Positions 40,808-50,654 of a stretch of DNA of 64,000 nt are shown in pieces; position 1 is the first letter of the stretch, and the number at the start of each line of letters is the position of its first letter. The position numbers and the translations under genes were made by a program. Source of the stretch: Thermococcus sp. (GTDB taxonomy: Archaea; Methanobacteriota_B; Thermococci; Thermococcales; Thermococcaceae); contig NZ_JALXBJ010000088.1 in assembly GCF_026991495.1 (NCBI RefSeq), forward strand, positions 1-64,000. The letters run 5' to 3'. A model generated the notes under the pieces. That model was not told the DNA's origin and searched no databases. It saw nothing but the letters and a program-made list of their open reading frames with translations.

Positions 40808-41998
40808 ATGGCTCTGGAGATGGGCGTGAAGAGGTTCAGGGACTTCCTGAAACTTGGGAACTACCGAGGGGCGTTTGCCGAGGCCCTGAAGGCCAACGAC
40901 CCCCTTCAGCGCACGATAATGATTGCTGAGATCGTATCAAAGTCCCGACGGGAGGAGTTTACGCCAGCGCTCCTCGACTCATTTTCCCAGGTTCGCTCCC
41001 CCTACGGAAGGGCTATAGCAGCCTCCTACGTCGGCATGGCATTCTACTCCCTGGAGCAGGAGAGGGACGCTGAGAGGTACTTCTCGCTCGCATTAGAGCT
41101 CGCCGGCTCGATGCCCTCGCCGATGTTGAGGGGAGAAGTTCTTATGGTGATCGGCAGGAACCTTACCCTCTCCGGCAGGTACTCCGATGGGCTGGAAGCC
41201 CTGAGGGAGGCCTTCGAGGCGGTTCAGTCTTCCAGGGCCCTGTACTCTGAGGTCGTCTCGGCCCTCGTCAAGCTCGCGAAGACTGTTGAGGAGTCGGCGG
41301 AAGAGGTCAACAACGAGAGGGCCCTCGATTTCTACGCCCTTGCGAGGGATGTGTACCTGACCGCGGGCTTCAAGCTCCAGGGAAGGGAAGTGAGCGACAG
41401 GATGAAACTTGCGGAAGACGTGCTCAGGAGGGGTTCAGCGGCCGTATGGGAGCTCCTCGAAAAAGGCGACATAGAGAACGCAGTCAGAATGGCCCGATTT
41501 CTCTCGTCCCCGGACAGGGCCGTCTCGATGCTTAGGATCGCCTACTGGCTGGTGGTTCACGAGATGGAAGGCCTCGCGAGGGAGGTCTTCAACGACGGGG
41601 TGGAAATGATCCTCGTCGGAAAGCTCCCTGTGAGCGATGGGGAGCTTGAGGCCACAGCCTACCGCTTTCTCAGGATAGGGCGGTTTGAGGAGGCCCTCGT
41701 GCTCTCGGGCCTCATCAAGGACGAAAAGAGGAGCTCGGAGCTCATAGGCAACATCGCGGTCCAGCTGGCCAAGAGGGGGCGCGTGGAGGAAGCAACTGAG
41801 ATAGCCGGGAGGATAGGCGATATCCTTATTAGGGATAAGGCCCTTAGAACTATCAAGAGGATTGAAGATGGAATGGGCTCTCGGAGTGATTCTAAAACCG
41901 AACCCCCGGAAGCCCCAATAAGCGCCCCTTCTAATCAGAGCAAGGGGGGTGAGGCGTATCCTGGTGGAGAACCTCGAGAACTACGTGAGAAGGGGTGA
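40808..41998 (+). CDS. Alpha-solenoid (TPR-like) hypothetical protein, paralog of the next gene
   Basis: 396 aa helical-repeat protein; segment LLEKGDIENAVRMARFLSSPDRAVSMLRIAYWLVVHEMEGLAREVF resembles the next ORF. Confidence 0.8.
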   Translation: MALEMGVKRFRDFLKLGNYRGAFAEALKANDPLQRTIMIAEIVSKSRREEFTPALLDSFSQVRSPYGRAIAASYVGMAFYSLEQERDAERYFSLALELAGSMPSPMLRGEVLMVIGRNLTLSGRYSDGLEALREAFEAVQSSRALYSEVVSALVKLAKTVEESAEEVNNERALDFYALARDVYLTAGFKLQGREVSDRMKLAEDVLRRGSAAVWELLEKGDIENAVRMARFLSSPDRAVSMLRIAYWLVVHEMEGLAREVFNDGVEMILVGKLPVSDGELEATAYRFLRIGRFEEALVLSGLIKDEKRSSELIGNIAVQLAKRGRVEEATEIAGRIGDILIRDKALRTIKRIEDGMGSRSDSKTEPPEAPISAPSNQSKGGEAYPGGEPRELREKG

Positions 41999-43061
41999 GG
42001 TTGAGAGGGCCATCAAAGTACTCCGGGAGGAGGATGACCCGATCATACGTACCGAGCTGCTCTGTGAGCTCTTCAAGCTCGTGCCCTGGGGAATGGATTA
42101 CAACATCGTGAGGGACGAACTCCTGTCCGCGAGGTACTTGGCGAGGGACAGAAAGGAAAAGGCCATAATACTGTCCCTCATAGCTGAAGCCCTCTTCCAG
42201 CGGGGAGAAGAGGGTAAAGCCGTGAAGATGTTCTCGGAGGCCATGGAGACAGCGGAGAGGATAGGCCTTCCATCCTCCAGGGCGGAGGCCCTTTCGGGGG
42301 TTGCCCTTAACCTGCTCCGGGCCGGCTTCTACGAGGACGCCTACGATCTCTTCGTTAAGGCTGTGGAAGCCCTTATGAGTGGCGAAACCAACACAATGCC
42401 CCTCCTATCCAAGATCGCCGACCTCATCACGGGCGGGGTGGAGGGAATAGACGATCCCGAGTGGGCGGTTGCCCATCTCCATCTCGCCGCGGAGGTCTAC
42501 GAGTACGTTGGAAGAAACCTGTCCTCCTCGATCTCCAAGCGAAAGGCGGAGCTCATAAAGCGCGCTATTGAAGGGGACGTCAGGATCCTCCGCCGGATCC
42601 TCGCGGAGAACAGGGTTGACGACGCGGTTCTTATAGCGAGGTACCTCCCCAAGGAGCTCAGGGGCATGGCCTTCTTAGAGGTCTCCTTCTGGCTCTACGC
42701 CAACGGCCATTCGGAGGCTGGAAGGCAGGTTTTCGAGGACGCCTACTCCCTGCTAACGGCCTTCCCCGGCGTTGGGGAGGAAGAGCTCTTCAGCATCGCC
42801 GTGGACTTCGTGAAGCTCGGCTACCCCCAGCTTGCCTCCCGCCTCGCGAACCTCATATCCAGCGAAAGGCTGATCTCAGGGCTCTTGGCGAGGATAGCAG
42901 TTGCCTACTACAGGTCGGGTGAGGAGTTCTTAGCCAGGACGATAGCCATGGGGATACCCAGCGAAACCATTAAGAGCAGGGTTCTCCAGGAGATTGGCGG
43001 TGAGGCTCATGTGGGATACGAGCAGGGACTACAGGTTGCTGGTGGCAGAGAAAAGCGTTGA
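41949..43061 (+). CDS. Alpha-solenoid (TPR-like) hypothetical protein, paralog of the preceding gene
   Basis: [46 protein letters not shown] matches the previous ORF; GTG start overlaps upstream gene in another frame. Confidence 0.8.
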   Translation: MRRILVENLENYVRRGEVERAIKVLREEDDPIIRTELLCELFKLVPWGMDYNIVRDELLSARYLARDRKEKAIILSLIAEALFQRGEEGKAVKMFSEAMETAERIGLPSSRAEALSGVALNLLRAGFYEDAYDLFVKAVEALMSGETNTMPLLSKIADLITGGVEGIDDPEWAVAHLHLAAEVYEYVGRNLSSSISKRKAELIKRAIEGDVRILRRILAENRVDDAVLIARYLPKELRGMAFLEVSFWLYANGHSEAGRQVFEDAYSLLTAFPGVGEEELFSIAVDFVKLGYPQLASRLANLISSERLISGLLARIAVAYYRSGEEFLARTIAMGIPSETIKSRVLQEIGGEAHVGYEQGLQVAGGREKR

Positions 43062-43734
43062 GCTCTTTTTAAAGACCTTGGAGGGCGCAAGGTTCAAGGG
43101 CAAGTGGGACAAGAAACGGGCCGTTCAGCTCGCCAAGGGGATGATACCGGAGATAGAGGCCATGCGCTACTCCTACATCGGGCCCGAGGAGCTCATCGAG
43201 ACGCCCCAGATGAGGGAGCTGAAGGAGAGAGCTAAAGGAATAGTGGAGGCCTTAGGGGGTGAGGACTGGCACGAAAGGTTCCTGAGCCTGGCCGATAGGG
43301 GCGAGAAGGAGAGGGTTGAGGAGGCGGTCGCGCGCATAAAGTTCTTCCTCAACACGATACTCGGCCTCGATAGGAGGCTCGCCTTGGGCAAGATAAACGA
43401 CCCGGTTATAGGGGTGGACATCAAAGTCGGCGAAGTTATGAGCGTCGGAAGGCACCCCAACGCCGACAGGCTCCTCGTTACCAACGTCAACATCGGCGAC
43501 AGGGCCGTGACGGTGGTCACCAACGACCTGAGCGTGAAGGAGGGGAACCGTGTGGCGGTGGCCCTGCTGCCCCCAGTCAGCTTCAGGGGCATAGTCAGCG
43601 AGGGCATGTTCTTGGGTGCGGGTGAGGGCGTTCTAAAGGATGTCAAGGGGGAAATCGGCGGGCTCCCGAAGGGCATTCCACTTGAAGCCCTGAACGAGGC
43701 GAGGAACCTCGTGGAAGCTTTTCTGAAGGGCTGA
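43009..43734 (+). CDS. tRNA-binding (EMAP/Trbp111-like OB-fold) domain protein
   Basis: [66 protein letters not shown]. Confidence 0.88.
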   Translation: MWDTSRDYRLLVAEKSVELFLKTLEGARFKGKWDKKRAVQLAKGMIPEIEAMRYSYIGPEELIETPQMRELKERAKGIVEALGGEDWHERFLSLADRGEKERVEEAVARIKFFLNTILGLDRRLALGKINDPVIGVDIKVGEVMSVGRHPNADRLLVTNVNIGDRAVTVVTNDLSVKEGNRVAVALLPPVSFRGIVSEGMFLGAGEGVLKDVKGEIGGLPKGIPLEALNEARNLVEAFLKG

Positions 43735-43740
43735 CTTTTG

Positions 43741-43967
43741 CCTGCCTAAGCCGGCCAGCGCCCCGGTTGCCATCCCTTTTGGGTTCTTCTTTGAGACCTC
43801 AGCAGCAATGAAGGCCAAACCCCCACGAGCACCCCTGCCATCCAGGCGTCTGCAACACCGTGCTCATAGCCCCTTCCATTTTCAATCAGCACTCAAGATC
43901 GTCATCATCCTGCCGTCAGCAACTGCCGAGGTCATCACGTTCAGGGAATGGATTCCCGGCTTATATA
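43741..43967 (-). pseudogene. Decayed gene with retained TATA box and start codon
   Basis: Minus strand: tatataag (43960-43967), then about 25 nt to GTGATG; fragments MTSAVADGRMMTILSAD*, (fs) IENGRGYEHGVADAWMAGVLVG, (fs) LAFIAAEVSKKNPKGMATGALAGLG in shifted frames. Confidence 0.5.
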
Positions 43968-44032
43968 CCTGTTCCCAGTTCCAATGACCATCGAAACGCT
44001 AAGTTTTTAAGCTGAACTGCATCCCAAGGGCC

Positions 44033-44899
44033 ATGGACACCGTGGCCGGCATTGGTGCGGCCCTCCTCTCGGCGTTTGGATGGGCCTTCGCAACGGTACT
44101 CATAAAAGCGGGTATGCGCTCCCTAAGCCCCTCCTCAGCCAACGTGCTCCGGCTGTACACCGTCTCAGTTTTCTACGCCGTGACCCTCGTGGTGACGGGC
44201 GGATTTGGAGGGATTACCAGCGCCGGCCCCTGGAGGATTCTGATGGCCTTTCTCTCCTCCCAGTTCGGGTTCGTGGTAGGGGATTACTTCTACTTCCATG
44301 CACTTAAGAGGATGGGCGTTTCAAGAACCGTGCCCATAACCTCCACCTACCCCCTCTGGACGGTTGTCTGGGCGGTCACCATCCTCGGAAGGAGCGCTGA
44401 CTACAGGGTCTACCTTGGGGCAAGCCTGATCGTGCTCGCGGTTGTGGTGGTTAAGAGGGCGGAAGAAGCCGAGCACGCGGATCTTAAGGGGTTTATATTC
44501 GCTCTTCTCGCCCCCCTTTCGTGGAGCATGGGGATAATCATAATGGACTGGCTCACCCCCTACTTCAACCCCCTGACCCTCTCGGCGCTCAGGATGTTCT
44601 CGGCGACGGTGGGGGTCTCCGTCTTCGTCCCGGGCAACCTCGGGGAGATCATGCGCGTGACCCGGAGGGAGATCCTGATAATTGCCGGAGCGGCTTTTAG
44701 CGGGCTCTACCTAGGCCAGATACTCTTCGTTTACGCCACAGCCGAAGTTGGCTCCCAGATATCGGCGCCGGTCTCGGCGATAAACCCCATCTTGGCATCG
44801 GGCCTCGCAGTGGCTTTTCTTAGGGAGAAGCCGGGCAGGCGGATAGTTGAAGGCCTGGCCTTAGCGGTGGTCGGGATACTCCTAGTGTCAAGCGGCTGA
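44033..44899 (+). CDS. EamA/DMT-family transporter
   Basis: 288 aa, about 10 TM, two EamA-type halves. Confidence 0.9.
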   Translation: MDTVAGIGAALLSAFGWAFATVLIKAGMRSLSPSSANVLRLYTVSVFYAVTLVVTGGFGGITSAGPWRILMAFLSSQFGFVVGDYFYFHALKRMGVSRTVPITSTYPLWTVVWAVTILGRSADYRVYLGASLIVLAVVVVKRAEEAEHADLKGFIFALLAPLSWSMGIIIMDWLTPYFNPLTLSALRMFSATVGVSVFVPGNLGEIMRVTRREILIIAGAAFSGLYLGQILFVYATAEVGSQISAPVSAINPILASGLAVAFLREKPGRRIVEGLALAVVGILLVSSG

Positions 44900-44958
44900 G
44901 CTAACGCCGCACCCGCTGCCCTTATAAGCCCTCGGCCCAAGCGAAAGCGGTGTGAAAG

Positions 44959-45372
44959 ATGGAGCTGTTCGAGGAGGTTGAGGTCGAGGCCTACGTTTAC
45001 CCGACCGAGGAGGTGGAGAAGGTGAAGAGGGCCATGCTCAACCTGATCCCAGAGCTTGAGTTCGAGGCCTTTGAGAAGGGCGACCGCGTTCTCCTCACCG
45101 GAAAGACGAGGAGTAAAAAAGCCCTGCAGAGGCTCTACGAGCTCTTCCGGGGGCAGGCGATACTCGACACGGCAAGGGACTTTCTTGAGGAGGGCTACTT
45201 CGGCGAGGAGATCATAATCAGGGTGAACAAGCAGGCCGCCTATGCTGGGGTGGTGAACTTCAATGAAGAATGCCCCCTCGGCCCGATAACCATCGTCATA
45301 AAAACGAAAGACCCCCAGAGACTTATGAAGTGGCTCGCCCCGAGGACTAAGGACGGCGTGCCGATAGAGTGA
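44959..45372 (+). CDS. RNA-binding domain protein (COG1325-like, exosome-associated type)
   Basis: [73 protein letters not shown]. Confidence 0.8.
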   Translation: MELFEEVEVEAYVYPTEEVEKVKRAMLNLIPELEFEAFEKGDRVLLTGKTRSKKALQRLYELFRGQAILDTARDFLEEGYFGEEIIIRVNKQAAYAGVVNFNEECPLGPITIVIKTKDPQRLMKWLAPRTKDGVPIE

Positions 45373-46644
45373 CTACCGCCTTCTCCTCCCCCAACCCATC
45401 TTCGCCGTCAGGATCTTCTCGCCTGAGAACGCCCTCGCGGTGAGGTAGAGGAGAGCCAGGGCAGCGGCGGAGAGGTAACCTATGCTCCACGCAATCCTCG
45501 CGTATTCGCCAGCGAGCATCCACTGGTACGCCACAATGGGGTGGGTGAAGGGGTCAGAGAGCAGGGCGTAGGCGGCTGCCTTGGGGAGGGAGGAGAGGTC
45601 GGTGTACATCAGGATGAAAGATGGGAAGGCCAGCGGCAGTATGACTGAACTGACCACCGTGTTGGCGCTCTGGACGTCCTCAGAGAATATGGCCAGAAGC
45701 ATCGCGAGCGAGAGCGCGAACGCCACCGTCAGAAATACCACCACCCCGAAGAGGAGGATCCCCTGGGGGGTTATCCTTATCCCGAGGTCGCCGAGGCTGA
45801 CATTCGAGCCCCCGAAGGAGGAGCCGATGTAGCTCCTCATCCCAAAGGTGTAGGTCAGGGCTGCTATGAGCCCCATGACCGCGGTTCCGCCTATCTTCGA
45901 CGCAACTATCGTCGTCCTCTTTACGGGGAGGGTTAGGAGCGTCTCAAGGGTCTTGTTCTCCTTCTCGCTCGCTATTGCCCCGGCCGCTATCTGGGCTGTC
46001 AGTGTGACCATCAGGAAGACCACTATCGGAAGGGTCACGGACTGGGAGGCGAGTATAGCGGACACAGCTGAGGGGGAGACGTTCACGAGCCGGCCCCTGA
46101 CGTAGGACAGGCTCCTCGCCTGGATGGGGCTGAGCAGGGCGGAGGGCTCGCTGAAGCCCAGTTTCCTCACCTTTATCTCGGCTATACCCCTCGACAGGGC
46201 CTGGATGATGGCGTTTATCCTGCCCTCGCTGACGCTCTCCTTCATCCCCGTGCCCAGGGAGCTGAATATCCCATAGACGTAGACGATAGCGCTCCTGTTC
46301 TCGGCTATGCTTTCGCTGAAGCCTGGCGGGATTACCACGAGAACGTTCTGCTTCAGGTTACTGGCCCTTTCCAGCGCGGCCGCCACATCCCCCGCCTCCA
46401 CTAACGTTACAGTAACGTTCGGGGAGCTGTTCAGGGCCTTTATGAGGAGTGAACCGTAGTCGCCGGAGTCGAAGTTGGCTATCGCAACGTGGGTCTCCCC
46501 CCGCGCCTTCTCTATCCCAATGCCCATCCCCTTCCCCAGGGCGGGGTAGATGATGAGGGGCACTACCACGAGCCCGAAGATTAGCTTCTTATCCCTGAGG
46601 AGGTTTTTGAGCTCCTTGGCAAAGAGAACCCAGAAATCGCTCAC
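45373..46644 (-). CDS. ABC-2 type permease (NatB-like)
   Basis: FAKELKNLLRDKKLIFGLVVVPLIIYPALG; multi-TM C-terminal half; overlaps the ATPase gene. Confidence 0.9.
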   Translation of the reverse strand: MSDFWVLFAKELKNLLRDKKLIFGLVVVPLIIYPALGKGMGIGIEKARGETHVAIANFDSGDYGSLLIKALNSSPNVTVTLVEAGDVAAALERASNLKQNVLVVIPPGFSESIAENRSAIVYVYGIFSSLGTGMKESVSEGRINAIIQALSRGIAEIKVRKLGFSEPSALLSPIQARSLSYVRGRLVNVSPSAVSAILASQSVTLPIVVFLMVTLTAQIAAGAIASEKENKTLETLLTLPVKRTTIVASKIGGTAVMGLIAALTYTFGMRSYIGSSFGGSNVSLGDLGIRITPQGILLFGVVVFLTVAFALSLAMLLAIFSEDVQSANTVVSSVILPLAFPSFILMYTDLSSLPKAAAYALLSDPFTHPIVAYQWMLAGEYARIAWSIGYLSAAALALLYLTARAFSGEKILTAKMGWGRRRR

Positions 46645-47390
46645 TTCTGACCCCCCTCCAAGCCAATCGCCCTCATAAACACCTCTTCGAGGTTCTCGGC
46701 CTCGTACCTCTCCTTCAGCTCCGCCGGCGTGCCTGCCTCGACTATCCTGCCCCCGCTGATGAGGGCGACCCTGTGACAGAGGTACTCCACCTCCAGCATG
46801 TTGTGGCTCGATATGAGGAAGGTAACCCCCTCACTCGCCGATAGGGCCTTTATCGTCTTCCTTATCGTGTAGGCGTTTATTATGTCGAGGCCGCTTGCGG
46901 GCTCGTCGAGTATGGCCAGTTTGGGCTTCACCATCAGGGCCCTCGCCAAGAGCAGCCTTCTCGTCATGCCCTTGGAGTAGGTCGAGACCTTGTCATCGAG
47001 CCTCTCTCCGAGGCCGCTCAGCTCCACTCCGAGCTCCAGCATCTCGTCAGCGTTTCTTCCCCCCTTTGCGTAGAGCTTCGCCATGAACTCAAGGTATTCC
47101 CTCCCCGTCAGGTTCTTGTAGGCCCCGGCCTCCTCCGGCAGGTAGCTTATCATCCCCCTAACTTTCCCGGCCTCCTCGACCACATCGTGACCGAAGACCT
47201 CAGCCTTTCCCGCGGTCGGCTTCAGAAGCGTGGCGAGTATCTTGAGAGTGGTGCTCTTTCCGGCCCCGTTCGGCCCGATGAGCCCGAAGATCTCGCCCTC
47301 CCCAATCTGGAAGCTTATCCCCTTCAGGGCCCTGACTTTACCGTAGTCCTTCTCAAGCCCCTCGACCCTGACCGCCGGCACTTCCATCAC
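46641..47390 (-). CDS. ABC transporter ATP-binding protein (NatA-like)
   Basis: GPNGAGKSTTLKILATLLKPTAG; TYSKGMTRRLLLARALMVKPKLAILDEPASGLD. Confidence 0.93.
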   Translation of the reverse strand: MMEVPAVRVEGLEKDYGKVRALKGISFQIGEGEIFGLIGPNGAGKSTTLKILATLLKPTAGKAEVFGHDVVEEAGKVRGMISYLPEEAGAYKNLTGREYLEFMAKLYAKGGRNADEMLELGVELSGLGERLDDKVSTYSKGMTRRLLLARALMVKPKLAILDEPASGLDIINAYTIRKTIKALSASEGVTFLISSHNMLEVEYLCHRVALISGGRIVEAGTPAELKERYEAENLEEVFMRAIGLEGGQK

Positions 47391-47444
47391 CCCTCTCCCG
47401 TAAACAGCGGAGCACCGCCAGAACGAACCGGGCCGGCGGGCCCC

Positions 47445-47657
47445 TCAGCGGCCCTCATCGTTCTCGCCCTCATAGATGAAGATATCCTCAATCCCGACGT
47501 TAAAAAACCTTGCCATCCTGAAGGCGAGCTTTAGGGAGGGATTGTAGCGGCCCTTCTCGATGGCTATTATCGTCTGTCTGGTAACACCCAGCGCTTTTGC
47601 AAGCTCCTCCTGAGTTAAGCCCCTCTCCTCCCTGAGCTCGCGGAGCCTGTTTTTCAT
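47445..47657 (-). CDS. XRE-family HTH transcriptional regulator
   Basis: MKNRLRELREERGLTQEELAKALGVTRQTIIAIEKGRYNPSLKLAFRMARFFNVGIEDIF. Confidence 0.95.
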   Translation of the reverse strand: MKNRLRELREERGLTQEELAKALGVTRQTIIAIEKGRYNPSLKLAFRMARFFNVGIEDIFIYEGENDEGR

Positions 47658-47666
47658 GATGACACC

Positions 47667-47966
47667 TCACATTTTTTGCCCATAGTAGACCCTCAACGTT
47701 AGATTGCCGAAGATCATCAGGGCCAGCAGAGCGGAGAGAATTTCAGTACAGGGGGCATCTTTTGCCGCAATGATGGAGTAGTAAAGAAAGACAACATCTG
47801 TCAGAAGGACTAGTTCGAGGGTTCTCGCGGCAGCGAGCTTGGCTATCTCGTTGCCCCTCTCGTCCATGGGGACACCTACGCTCTTCACAACTCCCCTTGT
47901 GAGCAGGTAGCCGAGAATACCTCCAAAAAAGCCAGCAACGAGTGCCACGAGAGCCGTCCAGCTCAT
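47667..47966 (-). CDS. Small membrane protein (DUF2178-like)
   Basis: 99 aa, three hydrophobic segments; in cluster with the XRE regulator. Confidence 0.7.
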   Translation of the reverse strand: MSWTALVALVAGFFGGILGYLLTRGVVKSVGVPMDERGNEIAKLAAARTLELVLLTDVVFLYYSIIAAKDAPCTEILSALLALMIFGNLTLRVYYGQKM

Positions 47967-48590
47967 TCACATCCTCCTCCCGTGACAAACCCTCGCGGCA
48001 AGCCACGAGACCGCCCACAGGGCCAGGAGGCCCAAAAAGAGGCCCTGGAGACCCGGTTCCCAGGATTTATCGTAGGTGGCGAGCAGCATGAGTATCACCA
48101 CCGCGGTCATCAGGATGTCCCCGGCCAGGGCCCTGCTCTTTATGTCTATCAGTTTCTCCCTCTCATCCGTTACCGGAACGCTGGGCGTGAGCTTTTCACG
48201 TTTTGCCCTCGCCACGAGCAATATAGGGGCGAGTGCTACTGTTAAGAGAACCAGAGTCAGCTGTATGGACAGAAAACCGGTCATCCAGAAGGCTATAATA
48301 GTCGATGCGGCGCCGAGAAGGAGAGATATCAGGAACAGCTGCAGAACACCGGCTTTCTCCTTTGACAGATCCGGGTTCGTGAGCGCGAGCCCAGCAAAAC
48401 CCCCACCGAAAGCGATGGCGAAGATTACCGCTCCAACTAAAAACGGGAACGTCCACTCCGGCATTTCATAGCTCACGACCATGCTCCCCCCGCTCGCCCG
48501 GTAGAGCCATATGAGATATGCAACATAGGTCACAGCGGACAGGAGGATGAGTAAGAAAACTTCACGCTTCCAACGCTTCATTCCCATCAC
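47967..48590 (-). CDS. DUF2178-like membrane protein
   Basis: Multi-TM; VTDEREKLIDIKSRALAGDILMTAVVILMLL is DUF2178-like. Confidence 0.7.
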   Translation of the reverse strand: MMGMKRWKREVFLLILLSAVTYVAYLIWLYRASGGSMVVSYEMPEWTFPFLVGAVIFAIAFGGGFAGLALTNPDLSKEKAGVLQLFLISLLLGAASTIIAFWMTGFLSIQLTLVLLTVALAPILLVARAKREKLTPSVPVTDEREKLIDIKSRALAGDILMTAVVILMLLATYDKSWEPGLQGLFLGLLALWAVSWLAARVCHGRRM

Positions 48591-48593
48591 CGC

Positions 48594-48625
48594 GTAAAGT
48601 TTCCTTTACGTAAAGCTTCCTTTAC
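48594..48625. promoter_or_regulatory. Tandem pair of 16-bp dyads (operator candidate) over the start-site region of the DUF2178/XRE/ABC cluster
   Basis: GTAAAGTTTCCTTTAC (48594-48609) and GTAAAGCTTCCTTTAC (48610-48625), abutting, between TATA-like cttttTaag (minus strand) and the start codon. Confidence 0.85.
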
Positions 48626-48688
48626 ATGCTTAAAAAGTTTTCGGGGGAGGCTTTTAAGGAGCCCAACCCACTATCTTGGGTGCTCGGG

Positions 48689-49084
48689 ATGAATGGCGAG
48701 GTGTTCCTTATCGGCTTCAGCGGGGAGGAGGTTGAACTGCTCCGCTCAGCCCTCTCTGGGATAGGAGTCCACGAGATCCCGAAGGACTGCCTTAACTGGA
48801 CTCTCGGGGAGGTAATCGAGAAAAAGCCCCTCGGAAGAGGGAACTGGCACGAGAGGAAGTTCCTCGTGATCCACGGCGACAACGAGACCATAAAGTTCGT
48901 GATCTCGAAGGTAAGGCCGATGAAACTCGGGAGGGTGATCTTCGTCTCCACAACACCGATTTCGCTGGGCAGGCGGCTCGACGACCTCATAAGGGAGTGG
49001 ATCGAAGAGGACGAGTACTTCAGGGCCTTCAGGGAGATGAAGAGAAAGGCGGCGGAGAGAAAAGGGCCGTATTTGGAGGTTTAG
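48689..49084 (+). CDS. DUF3783-like protein
   Basis: MNGEVFLIGFSGEEVELLRSALSGIGVHEIPKDCLNWTLGEVIE...; TATA-like cttttaag about 30 bp upstream of ATG at 48689. Confidence 0.7.
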   Translation: MNGEVFLIGFSGEEVELLRSALSGIGVHEIPKDCLNWTLGEVIEKKPLGRGNWHERKFLVIHGDNETIKFVISKVRPMKLGRVIFVSTTPISLGRRLDDLIREWIEEDEYFRAFREMKRKAAERKGPYLEV

Positions 49085-49088
49085 ATGG

Positions 49089-49193
49089 TGCCGGGGCGGG
49101 GCTTTGAACCCCGGACCTCTCGGTTTCTCAGGCTCCCCCGAGGGGAAGCGGCCCTATGAGCCGAGCGCTCTGACCAGGCTAAGCTACCCCGGC
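49089..49193 (-). tRNA. Elongator tRNA-Met (CAT) with a 30-nt intron (49125-49154)
   Basis: Exons gccggggtagcttagcctggtcagagcgctcggctCATa / accgagaggtccggggttcaaagccccgccccggca, intron gggccgcttcccctcgggggagcctgagaa at the canonical 37/38 position; CC encoded downstream. Confidence 0.93.
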
Positions 49194-49246
49194 ACTGCCC
49201 GAGCGCTCGACCTATACCTCCCTGGGGGCATTTTTAAACCTTTCGT

Positions 49247-49966
49247 TCAGCGGAGGAGCCAGAAACCGATAGCCGCTATCAAAACCCCCGAAACCACCGA
49301 CAGCTCCCCGGAGTGCCGCACCATGACCCTCGAAACATCCTTCCTCTCCCTCAGGCTCCCGAAGGCGAGCAGTATCAGAAGGAGGGGGAGAATGAAAACC
49401 GCGTTGTAGAGCGCCAGGAGAACCGGAACCATCCCGGGGCTCCTGGAGATTATCGCCGCGTAGACTATGTACGGGCCAGCCGAACAGGGGAGCAGGGTTG
49501 TAGAAACGAAAAACCCGAGGAGCATGGCCCCAACTACACTCCCTCCCTTTGAAAAGGCCAGCCTCCTCAGGGTTCTCTTTCCCCCGACCCTTGACCTCTC
49601 GTATATGCCTGTCAGAACCGTGTAGGCGCCGAAGGCGATGGCGAAGTAGGCCGCCCACCTCAGCGGGACCCTTCCAGCGAGAAAGGCCAGACCGAGGCCG
49701 AGGGTGTAGTAGGAGATGTAGACGGCCGAGATGAAGGAGATGCCGACGAGGTAGAAGGCCCTGCCCCCGAGTCCGCGAACCGAAAGTGCTATCAGGAGCA
49801 TCGTGTAGACGGCAAAGGTGCAGGGGTTTATGGAGTCGCTCAACGAGAGGGCGAGGAATTTTGGGATGAAATCGGGCATTCCGAGGAGGGCCAGGAAAAC
49901 CGAGCTGAGGCCCACCGAGATGATAACCGTCACGGTGAGGTAGACCAGTGCTTTTCTCGACCCCAT
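49247..49966 (-). CDS. CcdA-like cytochrome c biogenesis/thiol-disulfide transmembrane protein
   Basis: Multi-TM; SLSDSINPCTFAVYTMLLIAL and TTLLPCSAGPYIVYAAIISR conserved Cys/Pro motifs. Confidence 0.85.
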   Translation of the reverse strand: MGSRKALVYLTVTVIISVGLSSVFLALLGMPDFIPKFLALSLSDSINPCTFAVYTMLLIALSVRGLGGRAFYLVGISFISAVYISYYTLGLGLAFLAGRVPLRWAAYFAIAFGAYTVLTGIYERSRVGGKRTLRRLAFSKGGSVVGAMLLGFFVSTTLLPCSAGPYIVYAAIISRSPGMVPVLLALYNAVFILPLLLILLAFGSLRERKDVSRVMVRHSGELSVVSGVLIAAIGFWLLR

Positions 49967-50029
49967 GATAACCGGTTCCCGGGGGGCTCTTTTATCCGTT
50001 TTTAAATCCAAAGGTTGCCAACCCATGGT

Positions 50030-50644
50030 TTAGGTGGCGGAGGGTTTTTTAGCGACTATGAGCCTGACGATACCGTGGTAGTAGGTCTCCTCCCTTTCCA
50101 CCTCAAAGAACTCTCCTATCAGGCGGTGGGTGTCCCTCAGAGGGTTATCGCTTAGAAGGAAACCGAGGAGCAAACCGAGGGGGCGGAGGAAGAGGGCGTT
50201 GATGGTCCGGCTCTCGCTCCTCGTGTGCTCAAGGAAAACCGCCCTACCCCCTGGCTTGAGGACTCGATGGAGCTCCCCCATGCCCCTCTCCGGATCAGGC
50301 ACCGTGCAGAATGTGAAGGAGGAAACGACCGTGTCGAAGAACCCATCCGGGAAAGGCAGCCTCTCGACATCAGCACGCTGGAAAATGACCTCCAGTCCGA
50401 GCTTCTTAGCTTTCTCTCGGGCGACCTCAAGCATGGCCTCGCTGCCGTCAACGGCGTACAGTTCGATGCCCCGTGGATAGTACCTCAGGGTCTTGCCAGT
50501 CCCGACGCCGACCTCCAGCGTCCTGCCCTCGGCTAAGGAAACCGCCCTCTCCCTGAGGGGTTCGAAGAATCTGTCCAAGGGCCTTTCAAGCAGGTCATAG
50601 TGCCTCGCCAGCCGGTTGTACTTCTTTCGATACACAAAAACCAC
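50030..50644 (-). CDS. Class I SAM-dependent methyltransferase
   Basis: TLEVGVGTGKTLRYYPRGIELYAVDGSEAMLEVA; FDTVVSSFTFCTVPDPERGMGELHRVLKPGGRAVFLEH. Confidence 0.9.
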   Translation of the reverse strand: MVFVYRKKYNRLARHYDLLERPLDRFFEPLRERAVSLAEGRTLEVGVGTGKTLRYYPRGIELYAVDGSEAMLEVAREKAKKLGLEVIFQRADVERLPFPDGFFDTVVSSFTFCTVPDPERGMGELHRVLKPGGRAVFLEHTRSESRTINALFLRPLGLLLGFLLSDNPLRDTHRLIGEFFEVEREETYYHGIVRLIVAKKPSAT

Positions 50645-50654
50645 CGAAAGGGGG

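Noticed and set aside
45373-48590. Antibiotic-type biosynthetic or bacteriocin cluster around the ABC exporter
   Set aside because: Only an ABC-2 exporter, XRE regulator and DUF2178-like membrane proteins; no precursor peptide or modification enzyme.
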